A stretch of 27,275 nucleotides of DNA. Origin: an uncultured Clostridium sp. (lineage in GTDB: Bacteria; Bacillota; Clostridia; Lachnospirales; Lachnospiraceae). Both the position numbers and the translations under genes were made by a program. Position 1 is the first letter of the stretch. Every line of letters starts with the position of its first letter. The stretch covers positions 1-27,275 of the forward strand of contig CALELW010000291.1 in NCBI GenBank assembly GCA_937902905.1. The letters run 5' to 3'. The notes beneath the pieces were generated by a model. That model did no database searches, was not told the DNA's origin, and saw nothing but the letters and a program-made list of their open reading frames with translations. Shown piece by piece: positions 1 to 7,435 of the stretch.

Positions 1-92
1 ATGAGATGCAGAAACGTGATGCAAAGAAAGGTCTTGCAACACTTTGTATCGGTGGTGGAATGGGATGTTCCACAATTGTTGAGAGAGACTAA
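1..92 (+). CDS. thl: Acetyl-CoA acetyltransferase (thiolase), C-terminal end only
   Basis: Partial gene cut by the window edge; the reading frame enters at position 3 and stops at TAA 90-92. The 29 visible codons end in GLATLCIGGGMG followed by CSTIVERD. This is the thiolase C-terminal signature, and its Cys is the second catalytic cysteine that deprotonates acetyl-CoA in the Claisen condensation. The enzyme condenses two acetyl-CoA to acetoacetyl-CoA, the first step of butyrate synthesis. It lies 81 bp upstream of crt in the same direction, and thl-crt-hbd-bcd-etfB-etfA is the order known from Roseburia-type butyrate producers. The identification is firm, although the N-terminal domain and the promoter are outside the window. 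Confidence 0.93.
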   Translation, partial: EMQKRDAKKGLATLCIGGGMGCSTIVERD

Positions 93-102
93 TTTTACTT
101 TT

Positions 103-133
103 GGGACGAGCCGGTATGTTATCGGTTCGTTCC
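103..133 (+). other. Intergenic hairpin between thl and crt
   Basis: GGGACGAGCCG (103-113) pairs with CGGTTCGTTCC (123-133): 11 base pairs including two G-U, with a 9-nt loop. No U-run follows, so it does not look like a simple intrinsic terminator. It probably acts in the mRNA as a processing or stability element separating thl from crt-etfA. The role is inference; the pairing is read directly from the sequence. Confidence 0.6.
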
Positions 134-173
134 TGTGATGTAAAAAAGAAATTTTAAATGGAGGATACTTTCA

Positions 174-965
174 ATGGAATTTGTAACATATGAAGTAGAA
201 GGTGCAGTTGGTATTATTACCATCAACCGCCCAAAAGCATTGAATGCGTTAAACAGCGCTGTTTTGGATGAACTGAACCAGACTTTGGATGCAGTTGACA
301 AAAACGAAATCCGCTGCCTGATTTTGACAGGTGCCGGAGAGAAATCTTTTGTTGCCGGTGCAGACATCGGAGAGATGAGCACATTGACAAAAGCAGAAGG
401 CGAAGCCTTTGGTAAAAAAGGAAACGATGTATTCCGTAAGTTAGAGACATTCCCGATTCCTGTAATTGCAGCAGTAAACGGATTTGCTCTTGGCGGCGGA
501 TGCGAAATTTCCATGAGTTGTGATATTCGTATCTGTTCAGATAACGCCGTATTTGGCCAGCCGGAAGTAGGACTTGGTATTACTCCTGGATTTGGCGGCA
601 CACAGAGACTTGCCCGTTTAGTAAGCCCTGGTATGGCAAAACAGATGATTTATACAGCAAGAAATATTAAAGCAGACGAAGCTTACCGCATCGGTCTTGT
701 AAATGCTGTATATCCACAGGAAGAACTGATGGATGCAGCAAAGAAGATGGCATCCGGTATTGCTAAGAATGCACCGATTGCTGTCCGCAACTGCAAAAAG
801 GCAATTAATGAAGGACTTCAGGTAAATATGGATGAGGCAATTGTAATCGAAGAGAAATTGTTCGGTGACTGCTTCGAGACAGAAGACCAGAAAGCCGGAA
901 TGGGTAACTTCTTAGAGAAAGATAAAGAGAAAAAATTAAAAGTGGTACCATTCAAAAACTGTTAA
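174..965 (+). CDS. crt: 3-hydroxybutyryl-CoA dehydratase (crotonase)
   Basis: 263 aa, the normal length for short-chain crotonases. It dehydrates 3-hydroxybutyryl-CoA to crotonyl-CoA in the cytoplasm. The oxyanion-hole/CoA segment SFVAGADIGEM lies near residues 58-68. The two catalytic glutamates are E111 in GGGCE and E131 in FGQPEVGLG, followed by the ITPGFGGTQRL loop. The ATG at 174 is preceded by GGAGG at 160-164 with good spacing. It is the second gene of the butyrate operon, with a 54-bp gap to hbd that holds only a weak 5-bp hairpin (977-990). No truncation or missing residue is seen. An enoyl-CoA hydratase of fatty-acid oxidation would look similar, but the operon context decides for Crt. 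Confidence 0.96.
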   Translation: MEFVTYEVEGAVGIITINRPKALNALNSAVLDELNQTLDAVDKNEIRCLILTGAGEKSFVAGADIGEMSTLTKAEGEAFGKKGNDVFRKLETFPIPVIAAVNGFALGGGCEISMSCDIRICSDNAVFGQPEVGLGITPGFGGTQRLARLVSPGMAKQMIYTARNIKADEAYRIGLVNAVYPQEELMDAAKKMASGIAKNAPIAVRNCKKAINEGLQVNMDEAIVIEEKLFGDCFETEDQKAGMGNFLEKDKEKKLKVVPFKNC

Positions 966-1019
966 TTCGTGACGACATCCCATCTGGGATTTGAATCAAA
1001 TAAAATGGAGGTAAATACA

Positions 1020-1862
1020 ATGAAAGTTGGTATTATTGGAGCTGGAACAATGGGTTCCGGTATTGCGCAGGCATTTGCGCAGACAGAAGGTTATGAAGTA
1101 TGTTTGTGTGACATCAATGAAGAATTTGCTGCAAACGGTAAAAACAAGATTGCAAAAGGTCTTCAGAGACTTGTTACAAAAGGAAAGAAAACACAGGAAG
1201 AAGTTGACGCTATCTTAGCAAAAATTACAACTGGTGTAAAAGATATTTGTACCGATTGTGATTTGATTGTTGAGGCAGCTTTGGAAGTTATGGATGTTAA
1301 AAAACAGACATTCAAAGAACTGCAGGATATCGTAAAGAAAGAAGACTGCATTTTTGCTACCAATACTTCTTCTTTGTCAATTACAGAAATCGGTGCAGGC
1401 ATTTCTCATCCGGTTATCGGAATGCACTTCTTTAACCCGGCTCCTGTTATGAAGCTTGTTGAAGTTATCCGCGGCGAGAACACAACAGACGAAGTAAACG
1501 ATAAAGTAGTTGCTATCGCAAAAGAAATTGGTAAAACACCGGTTGAAGTAAAAGAAGCTGCCGGATTTGTTGTAAACCGTATTTTGATTCCTATGATTAA
1601 CGAAGCAGTTGGCATCCTTGCTGATGGTGTTGCTTCTGCTGAGGGTATCGATGCTGCTATGCAGCTTGGTGCAAACCACCCAATGGGACCTCTTGCACTT
1701 GGTGATTTGGTTGGTCTTGATATCTGCCTTGCTATTATGGAAGTTCTTCAGGCAGAGACTGGTGACCCGAAATACCGTCCACATCCATTGCTTCGTAAAA
1801 TGGTACGTGCCGGCAAACTCGGACGTAAAACTGGTGTTGGATTCTTTGATTATTCCAAATAA
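1020..1862 (+). CDS. hbd: 3-hydroxybutyryl-CoA dehydrogenase
   Basis: 280 aa from ATG 1020, which has GGAGG at 1007-1011. The frame is open back to a GTG at 969, but that would add 17 unconserved residues ahead of the Rossmann fold and has no better ribosome site, so I reject it. The enzyme reduces acetoacetyl-CoA to 3-hydroxybutyryl-CoA with NAD(P)H. The dinucleotide motif GAGTMGSG begins at residue 7, with acidic D31 ending the second strand. The active-site region is TNTSSLSITE (Ser117) and GMHFFNPAPVMKLVE with the His136/Glu148 dyad, followed by GFVVNRILIP of the C-terminal all-helical domain. It ends in GRKTGVGFFDYSK, typical of the family. It lies between crt and bcd in the operon. Confidence 0.96.
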   Translation: MKVGIIGAGTMGSGIAQAFAQTEGYEVCLCDINEEFAANGKNKIAKGLQRLVTKGKKTQEEVDAILAKITTGVKDICTDCDLIVEAALEVMDVKKQTFKELQDIVKKEDCIFATNTSSLSITEIGAGISHPVIGMHFFNPAPVMKLVEVIRGENTTDEVNDKVVAIAKEIGKTPVEVKEAAGFVVNRILIPMINEAVGILADGVASAEGIDAAMQLGANHPMGPLALGDLVGLDICLAIMEVLQAETGDPKYRPHPLLRKMVRAGKLGRKTGVGFFDYSK

Positions 1863-1888
1863 TATTATAGAAAGGAGTTCATGTTATC

Positions 1889-3040
1889 ATGGATTTTAAA
1901 TTAGACAAACAGCATGAGATGGCGAGACAGTTGTTCAAAGATTTTGCTGAGAACGAAGTAAAGCCACTTGCGCAGGAAACCGATGAAACAGAAGTATTCC
2001 CTCGTGAGACTGTTGACAAAATGATGAAACTTGGTTTCATGGGAATTGCGATTCCTAAAGAGTACGGCGGACAGGGCTGTGACCCATTGATGTACACAAT
2101 GTGCGTTGAGGAGTTAGCTAAAGTTTGTGGTACAACAAGCGTTATTGTATCCGCTCATTCTTCTCTTGGTGCTGACCCAATTATGATGTACGGTACAGAA
2201 GAGCAGAAAAAGAAATATCTTGTACCACTTGCAAGTGGTGAGAAATTAGGTGCTTTCGGTTTGACTGAGCCGGGTGCAGGTACTGACGCACAGGGACAGC
2301 AGACAAAGGCTGTTTTAGATGGTGACGAATGGGTACTCAATGGTTCTAAATGCTTTATCACAAATGGTAAAGAAGCAGATATTTATATCATCATTGCCGT
2401 AACCGGTATCATCGAAAAACGTGGTAGAAAAGTAAAAGAAATTTCGGCTTTCATCGTTGAGAAAGATACTCCTGGATTTACTTTTGGTACAAAGGAGAAG
2501 AAGATGGGTATCCGTGGTTCATCCACATACGAGTTAATCTTCGAGGACTGCCGTATTCCAAAAGAAAATCTTCTTGGTGCACAGGGCAAAGGTTTCGGAA
2601 TTGCCATGCATACACTGGATGGTGGACGTATTGGTATCGCTGCTCAGGCACTTGGTCTGGCAGAAGGCGCTTTGCAGGCAACAATCGATTATGTAAAAGA
2701 AAGAAAACAGTTCGGTCGTTCGATTGCACAGTTCCAGAATACACAGTTCCAGCTTGCTGATATGGCAACAAAAGTGGAAGCTGCTAAGATGCTTGTATAT
2801 CGTGCAGCAATGGCAAAAGCTACGCAGAAAGTTTACAGCGTAGAAGCTGCTATGGCAAAATTGTACGCAGCAGAAGTTGCTATGGAAGTAACAACAAAAG
2901 CAGTTCAGTTACACGGTGGTTATGGCTACATCAGAGAATATGACGTTGAGCGTATGATGCGTGATGCAAAAATCACAGAAATCTACGAAGGAACTTCAGA
3001 AGTTCAGCGTATGGTTATCTCTGGCAGCTTATTGAAATAG
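1889..3040 (+). CDS. bcd: Butyryl-CoA dehydrogenase
   Basis: 383 aa, a full-length acyl-CoA dehydrogenase flavoprotein. It reduces crotonyl-CoA to butyryl-CoA, and in butyrate producers it works with EtfAB, coupling this to ferredoxin reduction by NADH (electron bifurcation). The acyl-CoA/FAD segment GAFGLTEPGAGTDA and the SKCFITNG strand are present. The RKQFGRSIAQFQ helix and the C-terminal QLHGGYGYIREYDVERMMRDAKI follow, and then the catalytic base Glu367 in YEGTSEVQR. Start ATG 1889 has AAAGGAG upstream at about 1871. It lies 26 bp after hbd, and its TAG stop is embedded in the etfB ribosome binding site, suggesting translational coupling. The bifurcation role is family knowledge and is not visible in the sequence. 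Confidence 0.96.
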   Translation: MDFKLDKQHEMARQLFKDFAENEVKPLAQETDETEVFPRETVDKMMKLGFMGIAIPKEYGGQGCDPLMYTMCVEELAKVCGTTSVIVSAHSSLGADPIMMYGTEEQKKKYLVPLASGEKLGAFGLTEPGAGTDAQGQQTKAVLDGDEWVLNGSKCFITNGKEADIYIIIAVTGIIEKRGRKVKEISAFIVEKDTPGFTFGTKEKKMGIRGSSTYELIFEDCRIPKENLLGAQGKGFGIAMHTLDGGRIGIAAQALGLAEGALQATIDYVKERKQFGRSIAQFQNTQFQLADMATKVEAAKMLVYRAAMAKATQKVYSVEAAMAKLYAAEVAMEVTTKAVQLHGGYGYIREYDVERMMRDAKITEIYEGTSEVQRMVISGSLLK

Positions 3041-3051
3041 GAGGTGCTCTC

Positions 3052-3834
3052 GTGAAAATAGTAGTATGTATTAAACAGGTACCGGATACTAAGGGCGGCG
3101 TTGTATTTAACCCGGACGGTACATTGAATAGAGGTGCGATGCTTACCATCATGAACCCGGATGATAAAGCCGGTTTGGAAGCAGCACTGAGAATTAAAGA
3201 AGAAACAGGTGCAGAAGTTACTGTTCTTACCATGGGACTTCCAAAAGCAGAAGAAGTTCTTCGTGAGGCAATGGCAATGGGTGCTGACAATGGTATCCTT
3301 GTAACAGACCGTGTACTCGGTGGTGCTGATACTTGGGCTACTTCTACAACAATTGCCGGTGCACTTCGTAACATTGATTACGATTTGATTATCACAGGCC
3401 GTCAGGCTATCGATGGTGATACTGCACAGGTTGGTCCACAGATTTCCGAGCACTTGGATATTCCGGTTATCTCTTATGCACAGAATATCAAAGTGGAAGG
3501 TGACAGCGTAATCGTTGAGCGTCAGTATGAGGACCGTTACCATGTAGTAAAGGCTAAAATGCCTTGCTTGATCACTGCTCTTTCTGAGTTGAATGAGCCA
3601 CGTTATATGACTCCGGGCGGAATCATGGACGCATTTGACAAAGAGATTACCGTTTGGGGACGTGCAGACCTTAAAGATGTAGATGATTCTAACCTTGGTC
3701 TGAAAGGTTCTCCGACAAAAATTGCAAAAGCTTCCGATAAGGTTCGTAAGGGTGCCGGTGAAGTCGTTACCCTTGACCCGGCAGAAGCTGCTCAGTATAT
3801 TGTAGATAAGTTTAAAGAGAAACATGTAATCTAA
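3052..3834 (+). CDS. etfB: Electron transfer flavoprotein beta subunit
   Basis: 260 aa, starting at GTG 3052. The ribosome site GGAGGTG (3040-3046) overlaps the last base of the bcd stop codon. The N-terminus MKIVVCIKQVPDT is the usual EtfB opening. The stretch DLIITGRQAIDGDTAQVGPQ (about residues 112-131) is the FAD/AMP-binding region, and its DGDTAQ form is the type seen in electron-bifurcating Etfs. It forms a heterodimer with EtfA and passes electrons between NADH, ferredoxin and Bcd. The 16-bp gap to etfA fits co-translation of the two subunits. A long antisense ORF (3004-3825) covers this gene but is only a codon-bias shadow. Confidence 0.96.
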   Translation: MKIVVCIKQVPDTKGGVVFNPDGTLNRGAMLTIMNPDDKAGLEAALRIKEETGAEVTVLTMGLPKAEEVLREAMAMGADNGILVTDRVLGGADTWATSTTIAGALRNIDYDLIITGRQAIDGDTAQVGPQISEHLDIPVISYAQNIKVEGDSVIVERQYEDRYHVVKAKMPCLITALSELNEPRYMTPGGIMDAFDKEITVWGRADLKDVDDSNLGLKGSPTKIAKASDKVRKGAGEVVTLDPAEAAQYIVDKFKEKHVI

Positions 3835-3862
3835 TTATTATAAAGGAAAAGTGGTGAAAAAA

Positions 3863-4903
3863 ATGAGTTTAGAAGAATATAAAGGTGTATATGTCTTTGC
3901 ACAGCAGGTTGACGGAGAAGTAAGTGGAATCGCTTACGAACTGCTTGGCAAAGCAAAAGATCTGGCAAAAGATTTGAACGCAGAAGTTACCGCTGTTTTG
4001 CTTGGTTACGGTGTTAAGGGCCTTGCAGATTCTTTGGCTGAGTATGGTGCAGACAAAGTAATCGTAGTGGATGACAAAGAACTTGAAGTATATCGTACAG
4101 AGCCGTATGCTCATGCACTTGCTTCTGTAATCAATGAGTACAAGCCTGAAATTATGCTGGTTGGTGCAACAGCAATTGGCCGTGACTTAGGTCCTCGTGT
4201 ATCTGCACGTGTAGCAACAGGTCTGACTGCTGACTGTACAGTACTTGAGATTGGTGATTTCACCGATAACATGACAAAGGAGACCATTCCAAATCAGCTT
4301 CTTATGACACGTCCTGCATTTGGTGGTAATACAATCGCTACGATTGCATGTCCATACAACCGTCCACAGATGGCTACCGTTCGTGCCGGTGTTATGCAGA
4401 AGATTGACCCAATTAAGGGTGCAAAAGCTGAAGTAATCGAGTACAATCCGGGATTTACTCCGGACAACAAATATGTTGAGATTCTTGATGTTGTTAAATC
4501 TGTAGCTGACACAGTAGATATCGCAGATGCTAAGATTTTGGTATCCGGCGGTCGTGGTGTTGGAAGCGAAGAAAACTTCAAACTTCTTCAGGATCTGGCA
4601 GATGTACTTGGCGGAACAGTAAGCTGTTCCCGTGCCGTTGTTGAGAATGGCTGGCTTCCGGTTGAGCGTCAGGTAGGACAGACCGGTAAAACCGTTCGTC
4701 CTAACGTATACTTTGCAATCGGTATTTCCGGTGCTATTCAGCACGTAGCAGGTATGGAAGAATCTGACATTATCGTTGCTATTAACAAAGACGAGACAGC
4801 TCCAATCTTTGATGTAGCTGACTATGGTCTGGTAGGCGATTTGAATAAGATTGTTCCTCAGTTGACAGAGCTTTTAAAAGCAGAATTGGCTGAGAAAAAC
4901 TAA
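3863..4903 (+). CDS. etfA: Electron transfer flavoprotein alpha subunit
   Basis: 346 aa from ATG 3863 (MSLEEYKGVYVFAQQ). The start is uncertain: in-frame GTG codons at 3851 and 3854 lie closer to AAAGGA (3842-3847), while the GGTG at 3853-3856 could serve the ATG. The domain order is N-terminal EtfA/B Rossmann-like domain and then the C-terminal FAD domain, with SGGRGVGSEENF, SRAVVENGWLP, QVGQTGKTVRPNVYFAIGIS and INKDETAPIFDVADYG. No N-terminal ferredoxin domain is fused, unlike some clostridial EtfA proteins. It is the last gene of the butyrate operon, followed directly by a terminator. It pairs with EtfB to carry electrons to Bcd. Confidence 0.95.
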   Translation: MSLEEYKGVYVFAQQVDGEVSGIAYELLGKAKDLAKDLNAEVTAVLLGYGVKGLADSLAEYGADKVIVVDDKELEVYRTEPYAHALASVINEYKPEIMLVGATAIGRDLGPRVSARVATGLTADCTVLEIGDFTDNMTKETIPNQLLMTRPAFGGNTIATIACPYNRPQMATVRAGVMQKIDPIKGAKAEVIEYNPGFTPDNKYVEILDVVKSVADTVDIADAKILVSGGRGVGSEENFKLLQDLADVLGGTVSCSRAVVENGWLPVERQVGQTGKTVRPNVYFAIGISGAIQHVAGMEESDIIVAINKDETAPIFDVADYGLVGDLNKIVPQLTELLKAELAEKN

Positions 4904-4921
4904 TTTTAGGCGAGAAATCGT

Positions 4922-4951
4922 TTGATAAAAAAGAAAACAATAAATTACAGT
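4922..4951 (+). promoter_or_regulatory. Candidate promoter embedded in the terminator 5' arm
   Basis: TTGATA (4922-4927, 5/6 to the -35 consensus), an 18-bp spacer and TACAGT (4946-4951, 4/6 to the -10). Transcription would begin near 4958, at the start of the terminator's 3' arm, so the new transcript would lack the hairpin's 5' half. No other promoter is apparent before the gene at 4991. This is weak evidence; read-through from etfA or a promoter inside etfA are alternatives. Confidence 0.3.
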
Positions 4952-4973
4952 TTGTGGTTTATTGTTTTCTTTT
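4929..4973 (+). terminator. Long AT-rich hairpin ending the butyrate operon
   Basis: Positions 4929-4944 pair perfectly with 4958-4973, and the inner bases 4945-4949 and 4953-4957 extend the stem with two G-U pairs. This gives about 21 bp with a 3-nt loop. The 3' arm ends in TTTTCTTTT, so it can act as an intrinsic terminator 25 nt after the etfA stop. The stem is almost all A/T. The next gene starts only 17 bp later. Confidence 0.8.
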
Positions 4974-4990
4974 CATTTGAGGGTGTTTAG

Positions 4991-5962
4991 ATGATGAAGA
5001 AAAAAAGAAAGCATAATTCTGTTTTGCTTGGTATGCTTATTTGTGTGGTAATCGCGCTGGTTGTCACTGTGTCCGGCTTTTGGATTATGCGAAAACAATT
5101 GAATGAAAGCAAAACGGATGAGGCGCAGGGAAAAGTATATCAAAAACACTATGCGTTTATTGTGGAAAATCCGGAAGATGAATTTTGGGAAAATGTTTAT
5201 CAGGCGGCGAAAGCACAGGGCGGAAAACAAGGGATTTATGTTGAGCGGATTTCCGACTATTTGACCGGAGATTTAAGTGTGAAAGAATATGTGGAAGCTG
5301 CGATTGCACAGCAGGTGGATGGAATTTTGCTGCAATCATCCGCAAAAGAAGTGGGTGAGGCGATGAATGAGGCAATGGATCAAAAAATTCCGGTAGTTAC
5401 AATGCTTCATGATAACTACAATGGAAAACGCTGTTCATTTCTTGGAATTAATGAAGTGGATATTGGGAAACAATATGTTTTCTTGATACAGAAGGCGGTA
5501 TCCAAAAAGAAGAAAAATGTCTGCATTCTCACGGAAAATACAAAGGGAACGGGTGATCATCGTTTGGTGATTCAGACGATTCGCCAGCAGGTAAAAGATG
5601 CAGATGTTAAGATTGTTTCGGTTGATACAAATACGGAATTTGGAATGGAAAAAGCAGTCCGCGGATTGTTATTAGATAAGAATAAATGTCCGGATGTTTT
5701 GGTCTGTCTTTCGATGGATGCGACAACTTATGCGTACCAGACGGTTGTTGACCAAAGTAAAGTTGGCAGCGTAAAAATCATTGGCGCTTACGAAAATGAT
5801 GAAATCGTAGCGGCAGTGAAAAAAAATATTTTGGAAGCTTCCGTTACCGTGAGTCCGAAAACACTGGGTGAAAAAGCGGTCGATACTGTTGTGGAATATA
5901 CTGACAAAGGAATTGTGAATGAGTACCAGTCCATATCCGGGAAAATAATAAGGGGCAATTAG
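4991..5962 (+). CDS. Membrane-anchored sugar-binding protein, probable co-sensor (XylFII-like role)
   Basis: 323 aa. A basic N-terminus and one hydrophobic helix (about residues 11-33) come first. There is no lipobox, so the protein is probably anchored as a type II membrane protein facing outward. The rest is a type 1 periplasmic-binding-protein fold of the Peripla_BP_4 family: HYAFIVENPEDEFWENVYQ near residue 53, DGILLQSSAKEVGEAMNEA, IPVVTMLHDN and a C-terminal SVKIIGAYENDEIV strand. ATG 4991 (or 4994) follows a GAGGGTG-like site. It lies 1 bp before a histidine kinase with no evident ligand domain. By analogy with clostridial XylFII-LytS-YesN, it probably binds a sugar and signals through that kinase instead of transporting. 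The ligand is unknown; a pentose or hexose is likely. Confidence 0.8.
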   Translation: MMKKKRKHNSVLLGMLICVVIALVVTVSGFWIMRKQLNESKTDEAQGKVYQKHYAFIVENPEDEFWENVYQAAKAQGGKQGIYVERISDYLTGDLSVKEYVEAAIAQQVDGILLQSSAKEVGEAMNEAMDQKIPVVTMLHDNYNGKRCSFLGINEVDIGKQYVFLIQKAVSKKKKNVCILTENTKGTGDHRLVIQTIRQQVKDADVKIVSVDTNTEFGMEKAVRGLLLDKNKCPDVLVCLSMDATTYAYQTVVDQSKVGSVKIIGAYENDEIVAAVKKNILEASVTVSPKTLGEKAVDTVVEYTDKGIVNEYQSISGKIIRGN

Positions 5963-5963
5963 A

Positions 5964-7433
5964 ATGAAACGGTTTAATTCGATTAGTACAAAAATGATTG
6001 CACTTTTGATATTTACATCCATTATGACACTTGTTATTAATATCATTATGTTTGTAAATATCAATCAGGCATTAGGACAGATTGAACAGGTTTATGCCAC
6101 GAATGTGCAGTTGAATGAAATGGAAGAAGAATTGGACAAGATACAGGAACAGCTTCTTTCTTATCTGCGCACGAAAAATTCAAATGACTTACAGGCTTAC
6201 TATATCAGTGAGCAGAATATAAATCAAAAGCTGGTATCCCTGCGGCCAAATGAAGCAGAGGGAGAGACCGGTATTTTAAAAAATAATATTTATTATTTGG
6301 GAAAAAATTATTTAAAAATCACAGAGGAGGCAATTGCCGCAAAACGTGGCAGAAATGTTGATGTCTATGATGAAAAATATGAACAGGCAGTAAAAATTAA
6401 GGTTTATCTGGGTGATTACATGAATCAGTTGAATAATAACCAGTTTCAGAAAAATTCGGATAATTACCTTTTGCTTCAGCGTTTCCTTCGTTATATGGAG
6501 GCAATCGGAACGGTGATGTTTTTCCTTGTTGTTATTTGTGATACAATTATGGTAATCATGCTGACGAGACGTCTGACAAATCCGCTGAAAGTGCTTGCCG
6601 GCCGTGCTAAGCAGGTGACAAATGGAGATTTGTCTGTTCAGATTCCGATTTTTCAGACCGGAGATGAAGTGGAAAGTCTTTCAAAAGCCTTTGATAAAAT
6701 GATGGAGAGTATTCGAAGTTATATTGAGGCACAGCGAATCAGCATGGAAAAAGAAACAGAACTGAGGGAAAATGAGTTAAAGACGCAGGCGTTATTAAAA
6801 GATGCCCAGTTAAAATATCTGCAGTCGCAGATTAACCCGCATTTTTTGTTTAATACCTTGAATGCCGGGATGCAGCTTGCGACGATTGAAGATGCCGAAA
6901 AGACGGCTGTATTTATTGAAAATATGGCAGAATTTTTCCGGTACAATTTATCCAAAATAAATGAAGATGCAACGCTTTACGATGAAATCCAGTTAGTGGA
7001 CCGCTATATTTATATTTTGAATGTGCGGTTTGCCGGTGATATCCACTATCAGAAAGAAGTGGAAGAAGGAATCGGGGATGTGATTGTGCCATCCATGATT
7101 TTGCAGCCGCTTGTAGAAAATGCTGTGCAGTACGGAATTCGCGATGTGGATTGGGAAGGCGTTATTAAGCTTTTTGTGTACCGAAAAGATGGTTTTGTGT
7201 ATATGGAAGTTAAGGACAATGGAAAAGGAATGGAGCAATCGTTGATTACCCGTATTTTGGATGGCGAAAATGTAAGAAACCAAAAGAACCGGAAATCAAA
7301 CGGCATTGGTATTTACAATGTGAGAGAACGTCTTATGATGTATTATAACAGAGAAGATGTGCTGTTTATTGAGAGTGAAGGGGAAAATAAAGGAACGAAG
7401 TTTATTGTGAAGATACCATATGAGGAGGGATGA
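5964..7433 (+). CDS. Sensor histidine kinase, YesM/LytS type
   Basis: 489 aa. TM1 lies about residues 10-32. The extracellular region, about 33-178, is helical and charged with no recognisable Cache or PAS fold. TM2 is about 180-200 and is followed by a HAMP domain (about 201-252) starting TRRLTNPLKVLAGRA. A coiled-coil stretch leads to the His_kinase (PF06580) domain, with phospho-acceptor His293 in QSQINPHFLFNTLN. The ATPase domain has N386 in QPLVENAVQYG, KDNGKGM at about 417-423 and SNGIGIYNVRERL. Start ATG 5964 follows the previous stop by 1 bp with AGGGG at 5951-5955. The last codon overlaps an ATG of the regulator. The lack of a ligand domain fits a kinase driven by an external binding protein. 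Confidence 0.9.
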   Translation: MKRFNSISTKMIALLIFTSIMTLVINIIMFVNINQALGQIEQVYATNVQLNEMEEELDKIQEQLLSYLRTKNSNDLQAYYISEQNINQKLVSLRPNEAEGETGILKNNIYYLGKNYLKITEEAIAAKRGRNVDVYDEKYEQAVKIKVYLGDYMNQLNNNQFQKNSDNYLLLQRFLRYMEAIGTVMFFLVVICDTIMVIMLTRRLTNPLKVLAGRAKQVTNGDLSVQIPIFQTGDEVESLSKAFDKMMESIRSYIEAQRISMEKETELRENELKTQALLKDAQLKYLQSQINPHFLFNTLNAGMQLATIEDAEKTAVFIENMAEFFRYNLSKINEDATLYDEIQLVDRYIYILNVRFAGDIHYQKEVEEGIGDVIVPSMILQPLVENAVQYGIRDVDWEGVIKLFVYRKDGFVYMEVKDNGKGMEQSLITRILDGENVRNQKNRKSNGIGIYNVRERLMMYYNREDVLFIESEGENKGTKFIVKIPYEEG

Positions 7434-7435
7434 AA

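Noticed and set aside
119..601. 160-codon minus-strand ORF overlapping crt
   Set aside because: Ser/Pro/Phe-rich translation without domain signals, opposite a certain gene.
969..1019. GTG 969 as the start of hbd
   Set aside because: It adds 17 residues not seen in the family before the Rossmann motif, and the GGAGG at 1007-1011 clearly serves ATG 1020.
3004..3825. Open reading frame of 273 codons on the minus strand across etfB
   Set aside because: It lies opposite a conserved gene, is rich in Cys and His as expected of reverse reading of this codon usage, has no domain or ribosome site, and runs past both ends of etfB without relation to operon structure.
4187..4744. 185-codon minus-strand ORF inside etfA
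   Set aside because: Shadow of etfA codon bias; low-complexity Cys/Asn/Thr content and no recognisable motif.
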